Shown here piece by piece: positions 56,392-64,000 of a stretch of DNA of 64,000 nt. Source of the stretch: Blastochloris tepida (GTDB taxonomy: Bacteria > Pseudomonadota > Alphaproteobacteria > Rhizobiales > Xanthobacteraceae); assembly GCF_003966715.1 (NCBI RefSeq), contig NZ_AP018907.1:3770001-3834000 (forward strand), given 5' to 3'. Each line of letters starts with the position of its first letter. The first letter of the stretch is position 1. Under the pieces are notes generated by a model. The model saw nothing but the letters and a program-made list of their open reading frames with translations, ran no database searches and was not told the origin of the DNA. The translations under genes were made by a program, and so were the position numbers.

Positions 56392-56436
56392 CGCCGGCCG
56401 ATGCAACCCGGGTGGCCTTGGGTCGCACAGTCTCGG

Positions 56437-56466
56437 GCCGCAGGATCTTGAGCCGCAGGATCTCGA
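56437..56466. repeat. 15-bp tandem duplication upstream of zapA
   Basis: GCCGCAGGATCTTGA then GCCGCAGGATCTCGA, 23 bases before the zapA start; a third degenerate unit may precede. Confidence 0.8.
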
Positions 56467-56488
56467 GCCGAATGTGAGGTGAGTTGGG

Positions 56489-56872
56489 ATGGGGCAGGTC
56501 AACGTCACGATCAATGGCCGCCAGTACCGCATGGCCTGCGAGGATGGGCAGGAGAACCATCTGGTCGGCTTGGCCGAGGATCTCGAGAAGCGGATCAACG
56601 GCCTGCGCGCAGCGTTCGGCGAGATCGGCGATCAGCGCCTGACGATGATGGCGGCGATCATGGTGGCCGACGAGCTGCACGAGGCCGGCCGCCGCATCCA
56701 GGCGCTGGAGGCCGAGCGCGATGCGCTGACCGCGGCCCGTGCCCAGGCGGCGGCCCAGGTCGAGGCCAATGAGCGCGCCGCGGCCGCGGCGCTGGAGACC
56801 GCCGCCCAGCGCATCGAGCGCCTCGCCCAGGGTATCGCCACCGCCCCGCGCGAGGGGCCGGCGATGGGGTGA
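56489..56872 (+). CDS. zapA: cell division protein ZapA
   Basis: 127 residues. VTINGRQYRMACEDGQENHLVGLAEDLEKRI is the globular N-terminal domain, followed by a coiled-coil tail. It promotes FtsZ bundling at mid-cell. GAGGTGAG lies upstream of the ATG. The DUF4164-zapA-6S RNA-fau order is a conserved proteobacterial arrangement. The C-terminus is Ala-rich. Confidence 0.93.
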   Translation: MGQVNVTINGRQYRMACEDGQENHLVGLAEDLEKRINGLRAAFGEIGDQRLTMMAAIMVADELHEAGRRIQALEAERDALTAARAQAAAQVEANERAAAAALETAAQRIERLAQGIATAPREGPAMG

Positions 56873-56929
56873 GGGCGAGCGCCGTGAAATATCTCTGTCA
56901 CGGTCTTCCTGTCTGTCCCCCGAAGCCCT

Positions 56930-57076
56930 AGATTCAAAAAGCGGGGCTGCGGGGCGCGTTTTGGAGACACGTATCCCCGGGGCCTTATCGATCCGAACGG
57001 GAGCTGTCCCTGTCCGGACCCCTGGGTCCAGGCACACGGCGCCCACCTACGCTGTAGGTTTCCCGGGATCGATACT
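56930..57076 (+). ncRNA. ssrS: probable 6S RNA
   Basis: Inferred from position between zapA and the 5-formyltetrahydrofolate cyclo-ligase gene, the standard ssrS location, and from structure: TATCGATCC (56986-56994) can pair with GGATCGATA (57066-57074), with inner hairpins such as CCTACGCTGTAGG (57045-57057) and a GGACCCCTGGGTCC stem at 57016-57029. 6S RNA mimics an open promoter and sequesters sigma-70 RNA polymerase. The 5' end is not defined. Confidence 0.5.
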
Positions 57077-57111
57077 CCGACGGCCATCGCGGCTCCGCGC
57101 TCCATCCTTTC

Positions 57112-57735
57112 ATGTCGCTGCCCCATCTTCCGCCATCCGGCGCCTTGCCGCTCCTCCTCACCGACAAGCCGAGCCTGCGGCGGGCGGCGCTCGCCCGCTG
57201 CGCCGCACTGGATGCGGCGGCGCGGGTGGCCGCGGCCGAGGCGGTGGTGGCGGGCGGCCTTGAGGCGGCAAGCCGGTTCGCCGCGGGGCGAACGGTGGCG
57301 CTGTTCGCCAGCCTCGCGAAGGAGATCGACACCCTCCCGCTGGCGCGCGCGCTCGACGCCGCCGGCCACGCGCTGGCGCTGCCGGCGGTGATCGCGCCCG
57401 ATTCTCCGCTGGAATTCCGCCGCTGGCGGCCGGGCGAGCCGCTGGTGCGCGGGCTGATGGCGGTGCCGGAGCCTGTGGCCGGGGCCGATGTGGCGGTGCC
57501 GGGGCTGGTGTTCGTGCCGCTCGCCGCCTTCGACCGGCGCGGCTATCGCATCGGCTATGGCGGCGGCTATTATGACCGCACGCTCGGGGCGCTGAAGAAA
57601 GCCGGCCAGCCGGTTGCGGTTGGTCTGGCCTTCGCCGTACAGGAGGTTGCCCGGGTTCCCGACCAGCCGCACGACATCCGGCTCGACAGGATCGTCACCG
57701 AGCGCGAAACCATCGATTGCCGGAGTGCGAGCTGA
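57112..57735 (+). CDS. fau: 5-formyltetrahydrofolate cyclo-ligase
   Basis: 207 residues. Converts 5-formyl-THF to 5,10-methenyl-THF with ATP. LRRAALARCAALDAAARVAAAEAV, then VALFASLAKEIDT, and the ATP/Mg loop RRGYRIGYGGGYYDRTL that defines the family. Its stop overlaps the ymdB start (TGATG). Confidence 0.92.
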   Translation: MSLPHLPPSGALPLLLTDKPSLRRAALARCAALDAAARVAAAEAVVAGGLEAASRFAAGRTVALFASLAKEIDTLPLARALDAAGHALALPAVIAPDSPLEFRRWRPGEPLVRGLMAVPEPVAGADVAVPGLVFVPLAAFDRRGYRIGYGGGYYDRTLGALKKAGQPVAVGLAFAVQEVARVPDQPHDIRLDRIVTERETIDCRSAS

Positions 57736-58571
57736 TGCGGATGCTGTTCGTGGGGGACGTGGTCGGCCGCGCCGGGCGCCACGCGGTGACCCACCATCTG
57801 CCGCGGCTGGTGGCCGAGTGGAAGCTCGACGCGGTGATCGTCAATGGCGAGAACGCCGCCGGCGGCTTCGGCATCACCGAGGCGATCTACAACGACCTGA
57901 TCGAGGCCGGCGCCGACGCGGTGACGCTGGGCAACCACGCCTGGGACCAGAAGGAGGCGCTGGTGTTCATCGAGCGCGCGCCCCGGCTGCTGCGCCCGAT
58001 CAACTATCCGCCCGGCACCCCCGGGCGCGGCGCCAATCTGATCACCACCCGCACCGGGGTGCGGCTCCTGGTGATGAACGTCATGGGCCGGGTGTTCATG
58101 GATCCGCTGGACGATCCGTTCGCCGCGGTCGACCGCGAGGTGGCGGCCTGCCCGCTCGGCCGGGCGTGCGACGCTATCGTCGTCGATTTCCACGCTGAGG
58201 CGACCAGCGAGAAGCAGGCCTTCGCCCATCTGCTCGACGGCCGGGTGAGCGTGGTGGCCGGCACCCACACCCATGTGCCGACCGCCGACCACCGCGTGCT
58301 GCCCGGCGGTACCGCCTTCATGACCGATGTCGGCATGACCGGCGATTACGATTCGGTGATCGGCATGGACAAGACCGAACCGCTGCAGCGGTTCGTGCGC
58401 AAAATCCAGTCGGCGCGGTTCGAGGCGGCGACCGGGCCGGCCACGCTGTGCGGCCTGGCGGTGGAGCTCGACGCACACACGGGCCTGGCCCGCATGGTCT
58501 CGCCGGTGCGCATCGGCGGCCGGCTCGAGCCGGTGGTGCCGGCCGCCTGGGTTCCGTCGCCGCCGGCCTGA
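57735..58571 (+). CDS. ymdB: YmdB family metallophosphoesterase (TIGR00282)
   Basis: 278 residues. MRMLFVGDVVGRAGRHAV, VNGENAAGGFGIT, TLGNHAWDQKEAL and GTHTHVPTADHRVLPGGTAFMTDVGMTG contain the metal-binding Asp/Asn/His of a two-metal site. Members hydrolyse 2',3'-cyclic nucleotides; in Bacillus YmdB affects motility and biofilm. Translationally coupled to fau. Confidence 0.94.
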   Translation: MRMLFVGDVVGRAGRHAVTHHLPRLVAEWKLDAVIVNGENAAGGFGITEAIYNDLIEAGADAVTLGNHAWDQKEALVFIERAPRLLRPINYPPGTPGRGANLITTRTGVRLLVMNVMGRVFMDPLDDPFAAVDREVAACPLGRACDAIVVDFHAEATSEKQAFAHLLDGRVSVVAGTHTHVPTADHRVLPGGTAFMTDVGMTGDYDSVIGMDKTEPLQRFVRKIQSARFEAATGPATLCGLAVELDAHTGLARMVSPVRIGGRLEPVVPAAWVPSPPA

Positions 58572-58610
58572 GGCGGTTTCCGGCCCAGGGGGCCGGAGGA
58601 CCGTATAAGG
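58570..58610. repeat. type B hairpin after ymdB
   Basis: Right after the TGA: GGCGGTTTCCGGCC...GGCCGGAGGACCGTAT, an imperfect stem. Possible 3'-end structure. Confidence 0.55.
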
Positions 58611-58769
58611 AGGCGGCAAGATTGCGCATCCCCAGCGGCGGCGGCTGAGGTCACAATGCGACCTTGCCATGCCTATATGGGGACGCGGTGACGGATCCGG
58701 CCCGGCGGACGGGGCGGTTTTCGATTTGGAAATCGGCGCCCATCTAACATCGATGCCGGAGCGGTCGGG

Positions 58770-59435
58770 ATGACAGACATGGACGTGTCGGCCAACATCA
58801 AGGTCAAGCTGCCCGAGGATGAGGCCGGCGCCCTGCCGATTAGTCAGGTGCTGCGCAGCGTCGGCGAGCAGGCCGAGGGCGAGACCCTGACCATCGGCGA
58901 CATCGTCGAGGCGCTCGGCGACCGGGCGATGGCCATTCTGCTGATTCTGTTCTGCCTGCCGAACTGCGTGCCGGTGCCGCCGGGCGTCGGGCTGGTGTTC
59001 GGCTTCCCCATGCTGCTGGTCGCGCTGCAGATGGTGGTGGGGCGCCACAAGCCCTGGCTGCCGGCGGCGGTGCTCCGGCGGCGGATGAAGGTGAAGGACT
59101 ATCTCCGGCTGATGGACGTGGCCGAGCCGCGCCTGCGCAAGATCGAATCGGTGCTCAAGCCGCGTTACACCTTCCTGTTCTCGGATGCGGCCGACCGGCT
59201 GATGGGCGCGTTCTTCGTGCTGGGCGCGATCTCGGTGATCCTGCCGCTGCCGGGCAGCAATTTCCCGCCGGCCATCGCCTCGGTGCTGATATCGCTGGCG
59301 ATGCTGGAGGAGGACGGCATTGTGCTGATCGCCGGCCTCGCCATCGGCATCACCGGGCTGATCTACACCACGCTGGTCGGCGGTGCGGTGGCCTGGGCGG
59401 CGGTGGCCGCCTCGCGCAGTGTGCTGGGGATGTGA
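58770..59435 (+). CDS. exoD: exopolysaccharide synthesis ExoD family membrane protein
   Basis: 221 residues. A cytosolic N-terminus (LTIGDIVEALGDRAMAIL), then four to five membrane helices: LPNCVPVPPGVGLVFGFPML, VLGAISVILPLPGSNFPPAI and C-terminal helices. The SNFPPAIA and GFPMLLVALQMVVGRHKPWLP blocks are ExoD hallmarks. ExoD in Sinorhizobium affects exopolysaccharide and alkaline tolerance. Alone on its strand before a repeat-rich gap. Confidence 0.85.
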   Translation: MTDMDVSANIKVKLPEDEAGALPISQVLRSVGEQAEGETLTIGDIVEALGDRAMAILLILFCLPNCVPVPPGVGLVFGFPMLLVALQMVVGRHKPWLPAAVLRRRMKVKDYLRLMDVAEPRLRKIESVLKPRYTFLFSDAADRLMGAFFVLGAISVILPLPGSNFPPAIASVLISLAMLEEDGIVLIAGLAIGITGLIYTTLVGGAVAWAAVAASRSVLGM

Positions 59436-59922
59436 TCGGGCTTCAGGTGATGCCGTAGGGGAATCGGACCCGATCTCGCCGATAGGATCTTGTTTTTAAA
59501 ATTATTTTTTGGGACGGCGGCCGGCCGGCCGCCTTTCGAAAGGCACCGCCCCGGACGACAGAATCCGCGGCGGCGGTTGATCCGGGCCATACCAGCGACC
59601 GCGAAGGTGGGCCGTTGGTTCCGGTCGCGGATTTTCGCGAAATCCTTGAGTTCCGAAACGAAAATCCGCGAGGGTCAACGGCCCCACGCGTCAGCGTTTG
59701 GGGCCGTTCGGATCAATCCCTTTTGGCTCAATCGAGCCCTTTTGGTCCAAACGAGGCCGGCCCCCGCTACCTCGGCGGCCAACCCCCGCTCGATCGGGCG
59801 CACGCTCAAGGCCCGCCGGCCCGCGAAGAGGACAAAACCTTCCTCTCCGGCGGAGCGATGCGCCGCCGGCAGGCCGCAGGATATCGCGGCGCGGCCTCGG
59901 GGGAGCCGCGCCGCTGACTGTC
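59436..59922. repeat. gene-free gap with type E repeat (59611-59712)
   Basis: It contains an AT-rich tract (TTTTTAAAATTATTTTTTG) at 59491-59509, the left copy of an inverted pair of type E repeats, and short degenerate repeats around 59705-59745 (units with TCAATC and CCCTTTT). No gene seen. Confidence 0.7.
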
Positions 59923-60411
59923 TTACAGAAGGACCGACAGGAACTTGAGAATAAGATAGAAGAGGATGCAGCCGACGAAGCCGCTGCCGAAACCGAGCGC
60001 CCGCTCGCGCCAGATGTCCAGGACGGACGGCGCCCCGATCGTCTCGCGGAACGTGTTGGTGTCGAGAACAGCGATGTTTTCCAGCGCCGCCGTTTCCTGC
60101 GACATCTCCGGCTTCGCCTGCTGGAGATCCTTGATCTGACTGAGCGCGAGGGCCAGTTCCGCCTGCTGCTGCTCGGTCTGGCGACGGAGCTCGGCAAGCT
60201 GGTTCAGCGTGGTTTCGGCCGTCGCGCGCGCCTGCTCGATCGCGTCGAAGCGACCCTTCAGGCTCTCATTGGTGAAGGTCTGGTCCTCCCTGAACAGGCG
60301 GAAGTTCGGAGCAACCTGGGCAAGCGCGGTCTGGAACCCGCGGAAATAGCCCTGGAACCCGCGAAACAGCAGGCCTGTGACAATATTTTCAATACCAGAA
60401 GTGGCAGCCAT
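59923..60411 (-). CDS. coiled-coil protein with C-terminal membrane helix, unknown function
   Basis: 162 residues from ATG 60411 (MAATSGIENIVTGLLFRGF). An amphipathic N-terminal stretch (GFQGYFRGFQTALAQVAPNF), a Gln/Leu-rich coiled coil (about 65-105) and a single C-terminal membrane segment (GFGSGFVGCILFYLILKFL). Tail-anchored topology with the bulk in the cytosol is likely. Family not recognised. It is divergent from yebC and lies between two inverted type E repeats. Confidence 0.65.
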   Translation of the reverse strand: MAATSGIENIVTGLLFRGFQGYFRGFQTALAQVAPNFRLFREDQTFTNESLKGRFDAIEQARATAETTLNQLAELRRQTEQQQAELALALSQIKDLQQAKPEMSQETAALENIAVLDTNTFRETIGAPSVLDIWRERALGFGSGFVGCILFYLILKFLSVLL

Positions 60412-60680
60412 GGCAGCGTCCCCCGTTTGCTGCGTGTTGCGGCGCAACAGTCGCATCCGCGCGGACGATAGTGCCTTGAAACACCCGCGCGTGGAAGTCG
60501 CTTGCGAAAAGTCGTTGTGCTTTCGAAGAAAGTTTGGATCACGAACCCGCTGGCTGAGGCGATCGGGCAGCGAATCGCCGCTTTCTTTATTTTCGCGCTT
60601 TGCCACGCTATAGCGAGCCCTTTCCACGATGGTGGATGGGTGCTGCCGCTGCGGCACCCTCCTCACGCTTCGAGTTGGCC

Positions 60681-61427
60681 ATGGCCGGACATTCGCAATT
60701 CAAGAACATCATGCATCGCAAGGGGCGCCAGGATGCGATGCGCTCCAAGCTGTTCAGCAAGCTGGCCCGCGAGATCACCGTCGCGGCCAAGATGGGCCTG
60801 CCCGACCCCAATATGAACGCCCGCCTCAGGGCCGCGATCCTGGCCGCGCGGGCCGAAAACATGCCCAAGGACAATATCGAGCGCGCGATCAAGAAAGCGC
60901 TGGGCAATGACGGCGAGAACTTCGACGAGATCCGCTACGAGGGCTACGGGCCCGGCGGCGTCGCGGTCATCGTCGAGGCGCTGACCGACAACCGCAATCG
61001 CACCGCCTCCGAGGTGCGCTCCTATTTCACCAAGCATGGCGGCAACCTCGCCGAGACCGGCGCGGTGTCCTTCATGTTCGACCGCGTCGGCGTGGTCGAG
61101 TTCGACGCCGCCAAGGCCGGCGCCGAGGCCATGCTGGAGGCGGCGATCGATGCCGGCGCTGACGACGTGGTGTCCTCCGACGGCGGCCACGAGATCTATT
61201 GCAGCGCCGACGCCCTGGCGGCGGTGTCCAAGGCGCTTGAGGCGCGCTTCGGCGAGCCGCGCAAGGCGGCGCTGACCTGGAAGCCGCAGACCTCTGTCGC
61301 CGTCGACGACGAGGCCGGCGAGAAGCTGATTCGGCTGATCGAGATCCTCGAAGAGAATGACGACGTGCAGCACGTCTATTCGAACTTCGAGGTTTCCGAC
61401 GCGCTGATGGCCAAGATGGGCTCCTGA
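60681..61427 (+). CDS. yebC: YebC/PmpR family protein
   Basis: 248 residues. [21 protein letters not shown] is the family N-terminus. [37 protein letters not shown] and AVSFMFDR follow. YebC proteins were described as DNA-binding transcriptional regulators and, more recently, as factors relieving ribosome stalling at proline stretches. The ruvC operon that often follows yebC is absent; an 850-base gap follows. Confidence 0.95.
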   Translation: MAGHSQFKNIMHRKGRQDAMRSKLFSKLAREITVAAKMGLPDPNMNARLRAAILAARAENMPKDNIERAIKKALGNDGENFDEIRYEGYGPGGVAVIVEALTDNRNRTASEVRSYFTKHGGNLAETGAVSFMFDRVGVVEFDAAKAGAEAMLEAAIDAGADDVVSSDGGHEIYCSADALAAVSKALEARFGEPRKAALTWKPQTSVAVDDEAGEKLIRLIEILEENDDVQHVYSNFEVSDALMAKMGS

Positions 61428-62277
61428 CCGGCGGAGCCCCAAGTTCGGAGCAAGCTCGGGGCCGCCCAGTGTTGATGCACCAAGGCTTGATGCACCAAGG
61501 CTTGGCGCGTCGGATTCGGGTGCGCCGGATTCTGGTGCATCCGGGCCGGTCGCCCGATTATGGTTCCCGCGCCAGGATCGCTGCGCAGCCGGCTGGTGTC
61601 TACCGGCGCGCTGGCATACTGCCTGCATACCCTTCAGCCGATGCCAGCCTTCGGACTGTGCGTGCGGCGCGGCTGCCCAGCCATTGGGCAGACCGCCGGC
61701 GCAAGCGCCGATCCGCAGGCATGCCGGGCGGGTCGGGGTGCATGCGTCAGCGGAAGATGAGCGTCAGCGGCAGGGCAGCGCCCGCCTGCGACGGCGCACG
61801 CCCGTATCCGGTCACATCCCGACACCGCTGGATCTGTCTGCAACGACCTTGCGGGCGGGCGCCCGGCATCGGACACTCCGTGCGGATCACGGCCCGGGGG
61901 CTGTCGTCCGGTCTCTGGTGGCCGCGGGCATGGCGCCCGCGATGCCCAGGGAAGGAGGTCTCCTGCGGACGGGTTCTCCGCTCCGATTCCAATACCAACG
62001 GCCCAAACGCTGGCGCACGGAGCCGCTGACACGCGCGGATTTTCGTTTCGGAAATCAAGGATTTCACGAAAATCCGCGACCGGAACCAACGGTCGGCAGC
62101 TGCCGCTCTTGGTGTAAGTCCTTGAGTTGGCGCATTCTCTTTCGTGGGGCTGGTATCCACTTCTGCGGAGAATGCTCTAAATTCCATTGTTTCCGGGCAC
62201 CTCGTGATCCGGGGGCACGCCCAACGAGCCGCCGCCGAACGGCGGCATGAAGACGTCACAGAGACAGGAACATCGCG
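61428..62277. repeat. 850-base gene-free gap with tandem arrays and type E and A repeats
   Basis: 61472-61501 is a perfect 15-bp tandem (TTGATGCACCAAGGC twice). 61509-61538 is a second, degenerate 15-bp pair (GTCGGATTCGGGTGC, GCCGGATTCTGGTGC). The type E repeat (61988-62094) and a type A end (62128-62180, ending TCTGCGGAGAATGCTCTAA) follow. The remaining DNA has no convincing frame. Confidence 0.65.
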
Positions 62278-63183
62278 ATGAAACGAAGCCTAATCGCCGC
62301 TGCCATGGGTCTCGCTTTGGTGGCCGCTCCGGCTGGGGCCGAGGAACTCACCGGCACGCTGAAGAAGATCAAGGAACTCGGAACGATCACCATCGGCCAC
62401 CGCGACTCGTCGATCCCGTTCTCCTATTATGACGACAAGCAGCAGGTGATCGGCTACGCGATGGACCTGTGCTACCGCATTGTCGATGCGGTGAAGGATG
62501 AGCTGAAGCTGCCCGACCTCAAGGTCGTGCTCAATCCGGTCACCTCGGCGACCCGCATCCCGCTGATGGCCAACGGCACCATCGACCTCGAATGCGGCTC
62601 GACCACCAACAATTTGGAGCGCCAGAAGCAGGTCGGCTTCACCATCACCCACTTCGTCACCGCCAACCGGTTCGTCTCCAAGAAGGCGAACAACCTCAAG
62701 ACGCTCGACGATCTCAAGGGCAAGACCATCGTCTCGACGTCCGGCACCGCCAACATCAAGCAGATCAACCAGATCAATGCCGAGCGGAACCTTGGCATGA
62801 CCATCCTGGCGGCCAAGGACCACGCCGAGGGCTTCCTGATGGTCGAGACCGACCGCGCCGCCGCGTTCGTGATGGACGACATCCTGCTCTACGGCCTCGC
62901 CGCCAACTCCAAGGCGCCCGACGACTATGTGATCTCGGCCGATGCGCTGTCGGTGGAGCCCTACGGCATCATGCTTCGCCGCGACGATCCGCAGTTCAAG
63001 GCGGTCGTCGACAAGGCGATGATCGACACCTACAAGTCGGGCGCCATCGAGCCGATCTACAACAAGTGGTTCCTGTCCACGATCCCGCCGCGGAGCGTCA
63101 ACCTCAACCTGCCGCTGAGCGAGGCGTTCGCCAAGGTGATCGCCGACCCGACCGATTCGGGCGATCCTGCCGCCTACAAGTGA
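62278..63183 (+). CDS. gltI: glutamate/aspartate ABC transporter substrate-binding protein
   Basis: 301 residues. Signal peptide 1-21 (MKRSLIAAAMGLALVAAPAG), then a two-lobed SBP family 3 protein: RDSSIPFSYYDDKQQVIGYAMDLC, NGTIDLECGSTTNNLERQKQVGF, TVSTSGTANIKQINQ-like IVSTSGTANIKQINQ and IEPIYNKWF. Length and end region (IPPRSVNLNLPLSEAF) match E. coli GltI. It captures Glu/Asp in the periplasm for the adjacent permeases. AGGAAC precedes the ATG. Confidence 0.94.
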   Translation: MKRSLIAAAMGLALVAAPAGAEELTGTLKKIKELGTITIGHRDSSIPFSYYDDKQQVIGYAMDLCYRIVDAVKDELKLPDLKVVLNPVTSATRIPLMANGTIDLECGSTTNNLERQKQVGFTITHFVTANRFVSKKANNLKTLDDLKGKTIVSTSGTANIKQINQINAERNLGMTILAAKDHAEGFLMVETDRAAAFVMDDILLYGLAANSKAPDDYVISADALSVEPYGIMLRRDDPQFKAVVDKAMIDTYKSGAIEPIYNKWFLSTIPPRSVNLNLPLSEAFAKVIADPTDSGDPAAYK

Positions 63184-63243
63184 TGCGGTTTCCGGCCTGA
63201 TAGGGTGTCCGGTTGATCCCCCCGGGATAGCGGAAACCGTATG
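63181..63243. repeat. type B repeat after gltI
   Basis: TGATGCGGTTTCCGGCC...GGATAGCGGAAACCGTAT: a stem of ATGCGGTTTCCG type beginning at the stop codon. It could attenuate readthrough from gltI into gltJ, giving excess binding protein. Confidence 0.65.
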
Positions 63244-63321
63244 AAGAACCGGACCTGCAGGCGACGATGTGGCGCCGGGGATGAAGCCCCGGCGCCGCGA
63301 ACAAGGGCGGGAGCGAGGCGC

Positions 63322-64000
63322 GTGAACTATCACTGGAACTGGGCGATCTTCTGGGAGCCGTCGCCGGAGGGCTGGGGAACCTATGGCGACATGCTGCTGT
63401 CCGGGCTCTACTGGACGCTCGCCACCTCGATCGCCGCCTGGATCATGGCGCTGGTGCTCGGCGTCATCGTCGGCGTGCTGCGCACCATGCCCTACCGGAT
63501 CCCGGCAGCGTTCGCCTATGCCTATGTCGAACTGTTCCGGAACATCCCGCTCCTGGTGCAGATGTTCCTGTGGTTCTTCGTCATGCCGGAGCTGGTGCCG
63601 GCCGAGTTCGGCCGCTGGCTCAAGCAGATGCCCAACGCGCCATTCTACACCGCGGTCATCAGCCTGGGCTTCTTCACCTCGGCGCGCGTCGCCGAGCAGG
63701 TGCGCGCCGGCGTCGACGCACTGCCGCGCGGCCAGCGGATGGCCGGCACCGCGCTCGGCCTGAGGCTGACCCAGGTCTATCGCTATGTGCTGATGCCGAT
63801 GGTGTTCCGCATCATCCTGCCGCCGCTGACGTCGGAGTTTCTCAACTGCATCAAGAACTCGTCGGTGGCGCTGACCATCGGCCTGATGGAGCTCACCGCC
63901 CGCGCCCGCTCGATGCAGGAATTCTCCTTCCAGGTGTTCGAGGCCTTCACCGCGGCGACGCTGCTCTATGTCGCCATCAATCTGGTCGTCACGTTCGGCA
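63322..64000 (+). CDS. gltJ: glutamate/aspartate ABC transporter permease, partial
   Basis: 226 codons visible from GTG 63322; it runs off the window. MNYHWNWAIFWEPSPEGWGT is the GltJ N-terminus. Membrane helix LATSIAAWIMALVLGVIVGVL, YVELFRNIPLLVQMFLWFF, and the EAA loop EQVRAGVDALPRGQRMAGTALGL that contacts the ATPase are present, plus NCIKNSSVALTIGLMELTA. Preceded by GGGAGCGAGG. GltK and GltL should follow outside. Confidence 0.93.
   Translation, partial: MNYHWNWAIFWEPSPEGWGTYGDMLLSGLYWTLATSIAAWIMALVLGVIVGVLRTMPYRIPAAFAYAYVELFRNIPLLVQMFLWFFVMPELVPAEFGRWLKQMPNAPFYTAVISLGFFTSARVAEQVRAGVDALPRGQRMAGTALGLRLTQVYRYVLMPMVFRIILPPLTSEFLNCIKNSSVALTIGLMELTARARSMQEFSFQVFEAFTAATLLYVAINLVVTFG

Noticed and set aside
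61469..62029. 187-codon frame downstream of yebC
   Set aside because: Runs across tandem and type E repeats, Arg/Cys-rich, no family similarity.
1..64000. tRNA or rRNA genes
   Set aside because: Reading both strands, no T-loop GTTCGANTC with matching acceptor stem and no rRNA motif was recognised; a tRNAscan run would settle it.

Overview
The window is a 64 kb piece of a high-GC chromosome from an alphaproteobacterium of the Hyphomicrobiales (Rhizobiales). The evidence is gene content and order: tyrA-hisC-chorismate mutase beside metX-metW, ffh-rpsP-rimM-trmD-rplS, a DUF4164-zapA pair before a 5-formyltetrahydrofolate cyclo-ligase gene, TIGR02302 near lysA, a CpdR-like receiver, and intergenic repeats of types common in Bradyrhizobium relatives. 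A probable methylsuccinyl-CoA dehydrogenase (ethylmalonyl-CoA pathway) beside etfAB suggests a Rhodoplanes/Blastochloris/Rhodopseudomonas-like lineage, but the genus cannot be fixed from sequence alone.

Layout. 1-3051: aromatic amino acid and histidine genes (tyrA, hisC, chorismate mutase). 3196-5057: methionine genes metX-metW. 5102-12181: envelope and division genes (large MscS-like channel, DUF2125, plsC, ydcF, ftsX, ftsE), with a ChaC-type cyclotransferase on the other strand. 12416-14751: zinc-ribbon membrane protein, hpt, CpdR-like regulator. 15121-21689: TIGR02302, a low-GC orphan gene, lysA, lptM-like lipoprotein, argH. 22090-28411: fatty and acyl-CoA oxidation (hbdA, etfA, etfB, mcd) with a rhomboid protease and a host-attachment-family protein. 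28497-33794: transporters, rpmF, ispA and an IS481-family element. 34048-42339: kup, ispG, zur-like, a short Hsp70, leuC, VOC protein. 42672-46597: the ribosomal/SRP cluster. 46938-48088: an IS110-family element with a frameshifted transposase. 48193-55783: xerC, a 52-residue exported peptide, GNAT, inositol-phosphatase-like, Sel1, thiE-like, pgk, two small accessory genes, gap. 56110-59435: DUF4164, zapA, probable 6S RNA, fau, ymdB, exoD-like. 59923-64000: coiled-coil membrane protein, yebC, then the start of a glutamate/aspartate ABC transporter.

The core genes are ordinary housekeeping. The unusual biology is between them. At least five families of palindromic intergenic repeats occur (called A to E here); several abut or supply stop codons. 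Many loci carry short tandem duplications, mostly with a 15-bp period, near gene ends or in frame inside genes. IS481 has inserted at a CTAG where ispA meets an A-type repeat, so the duplicated target supplies two stop codons. The IS110 element sits inside a C-type repeat, and its left end carries segments that could be bridge-RNA guides for its own target and donor junctions.

Starts were chosen by family length, visible Shine-Dalgarno sequences and operon overlaps. Large antisense open frames, frequent at this GC content, were left out.
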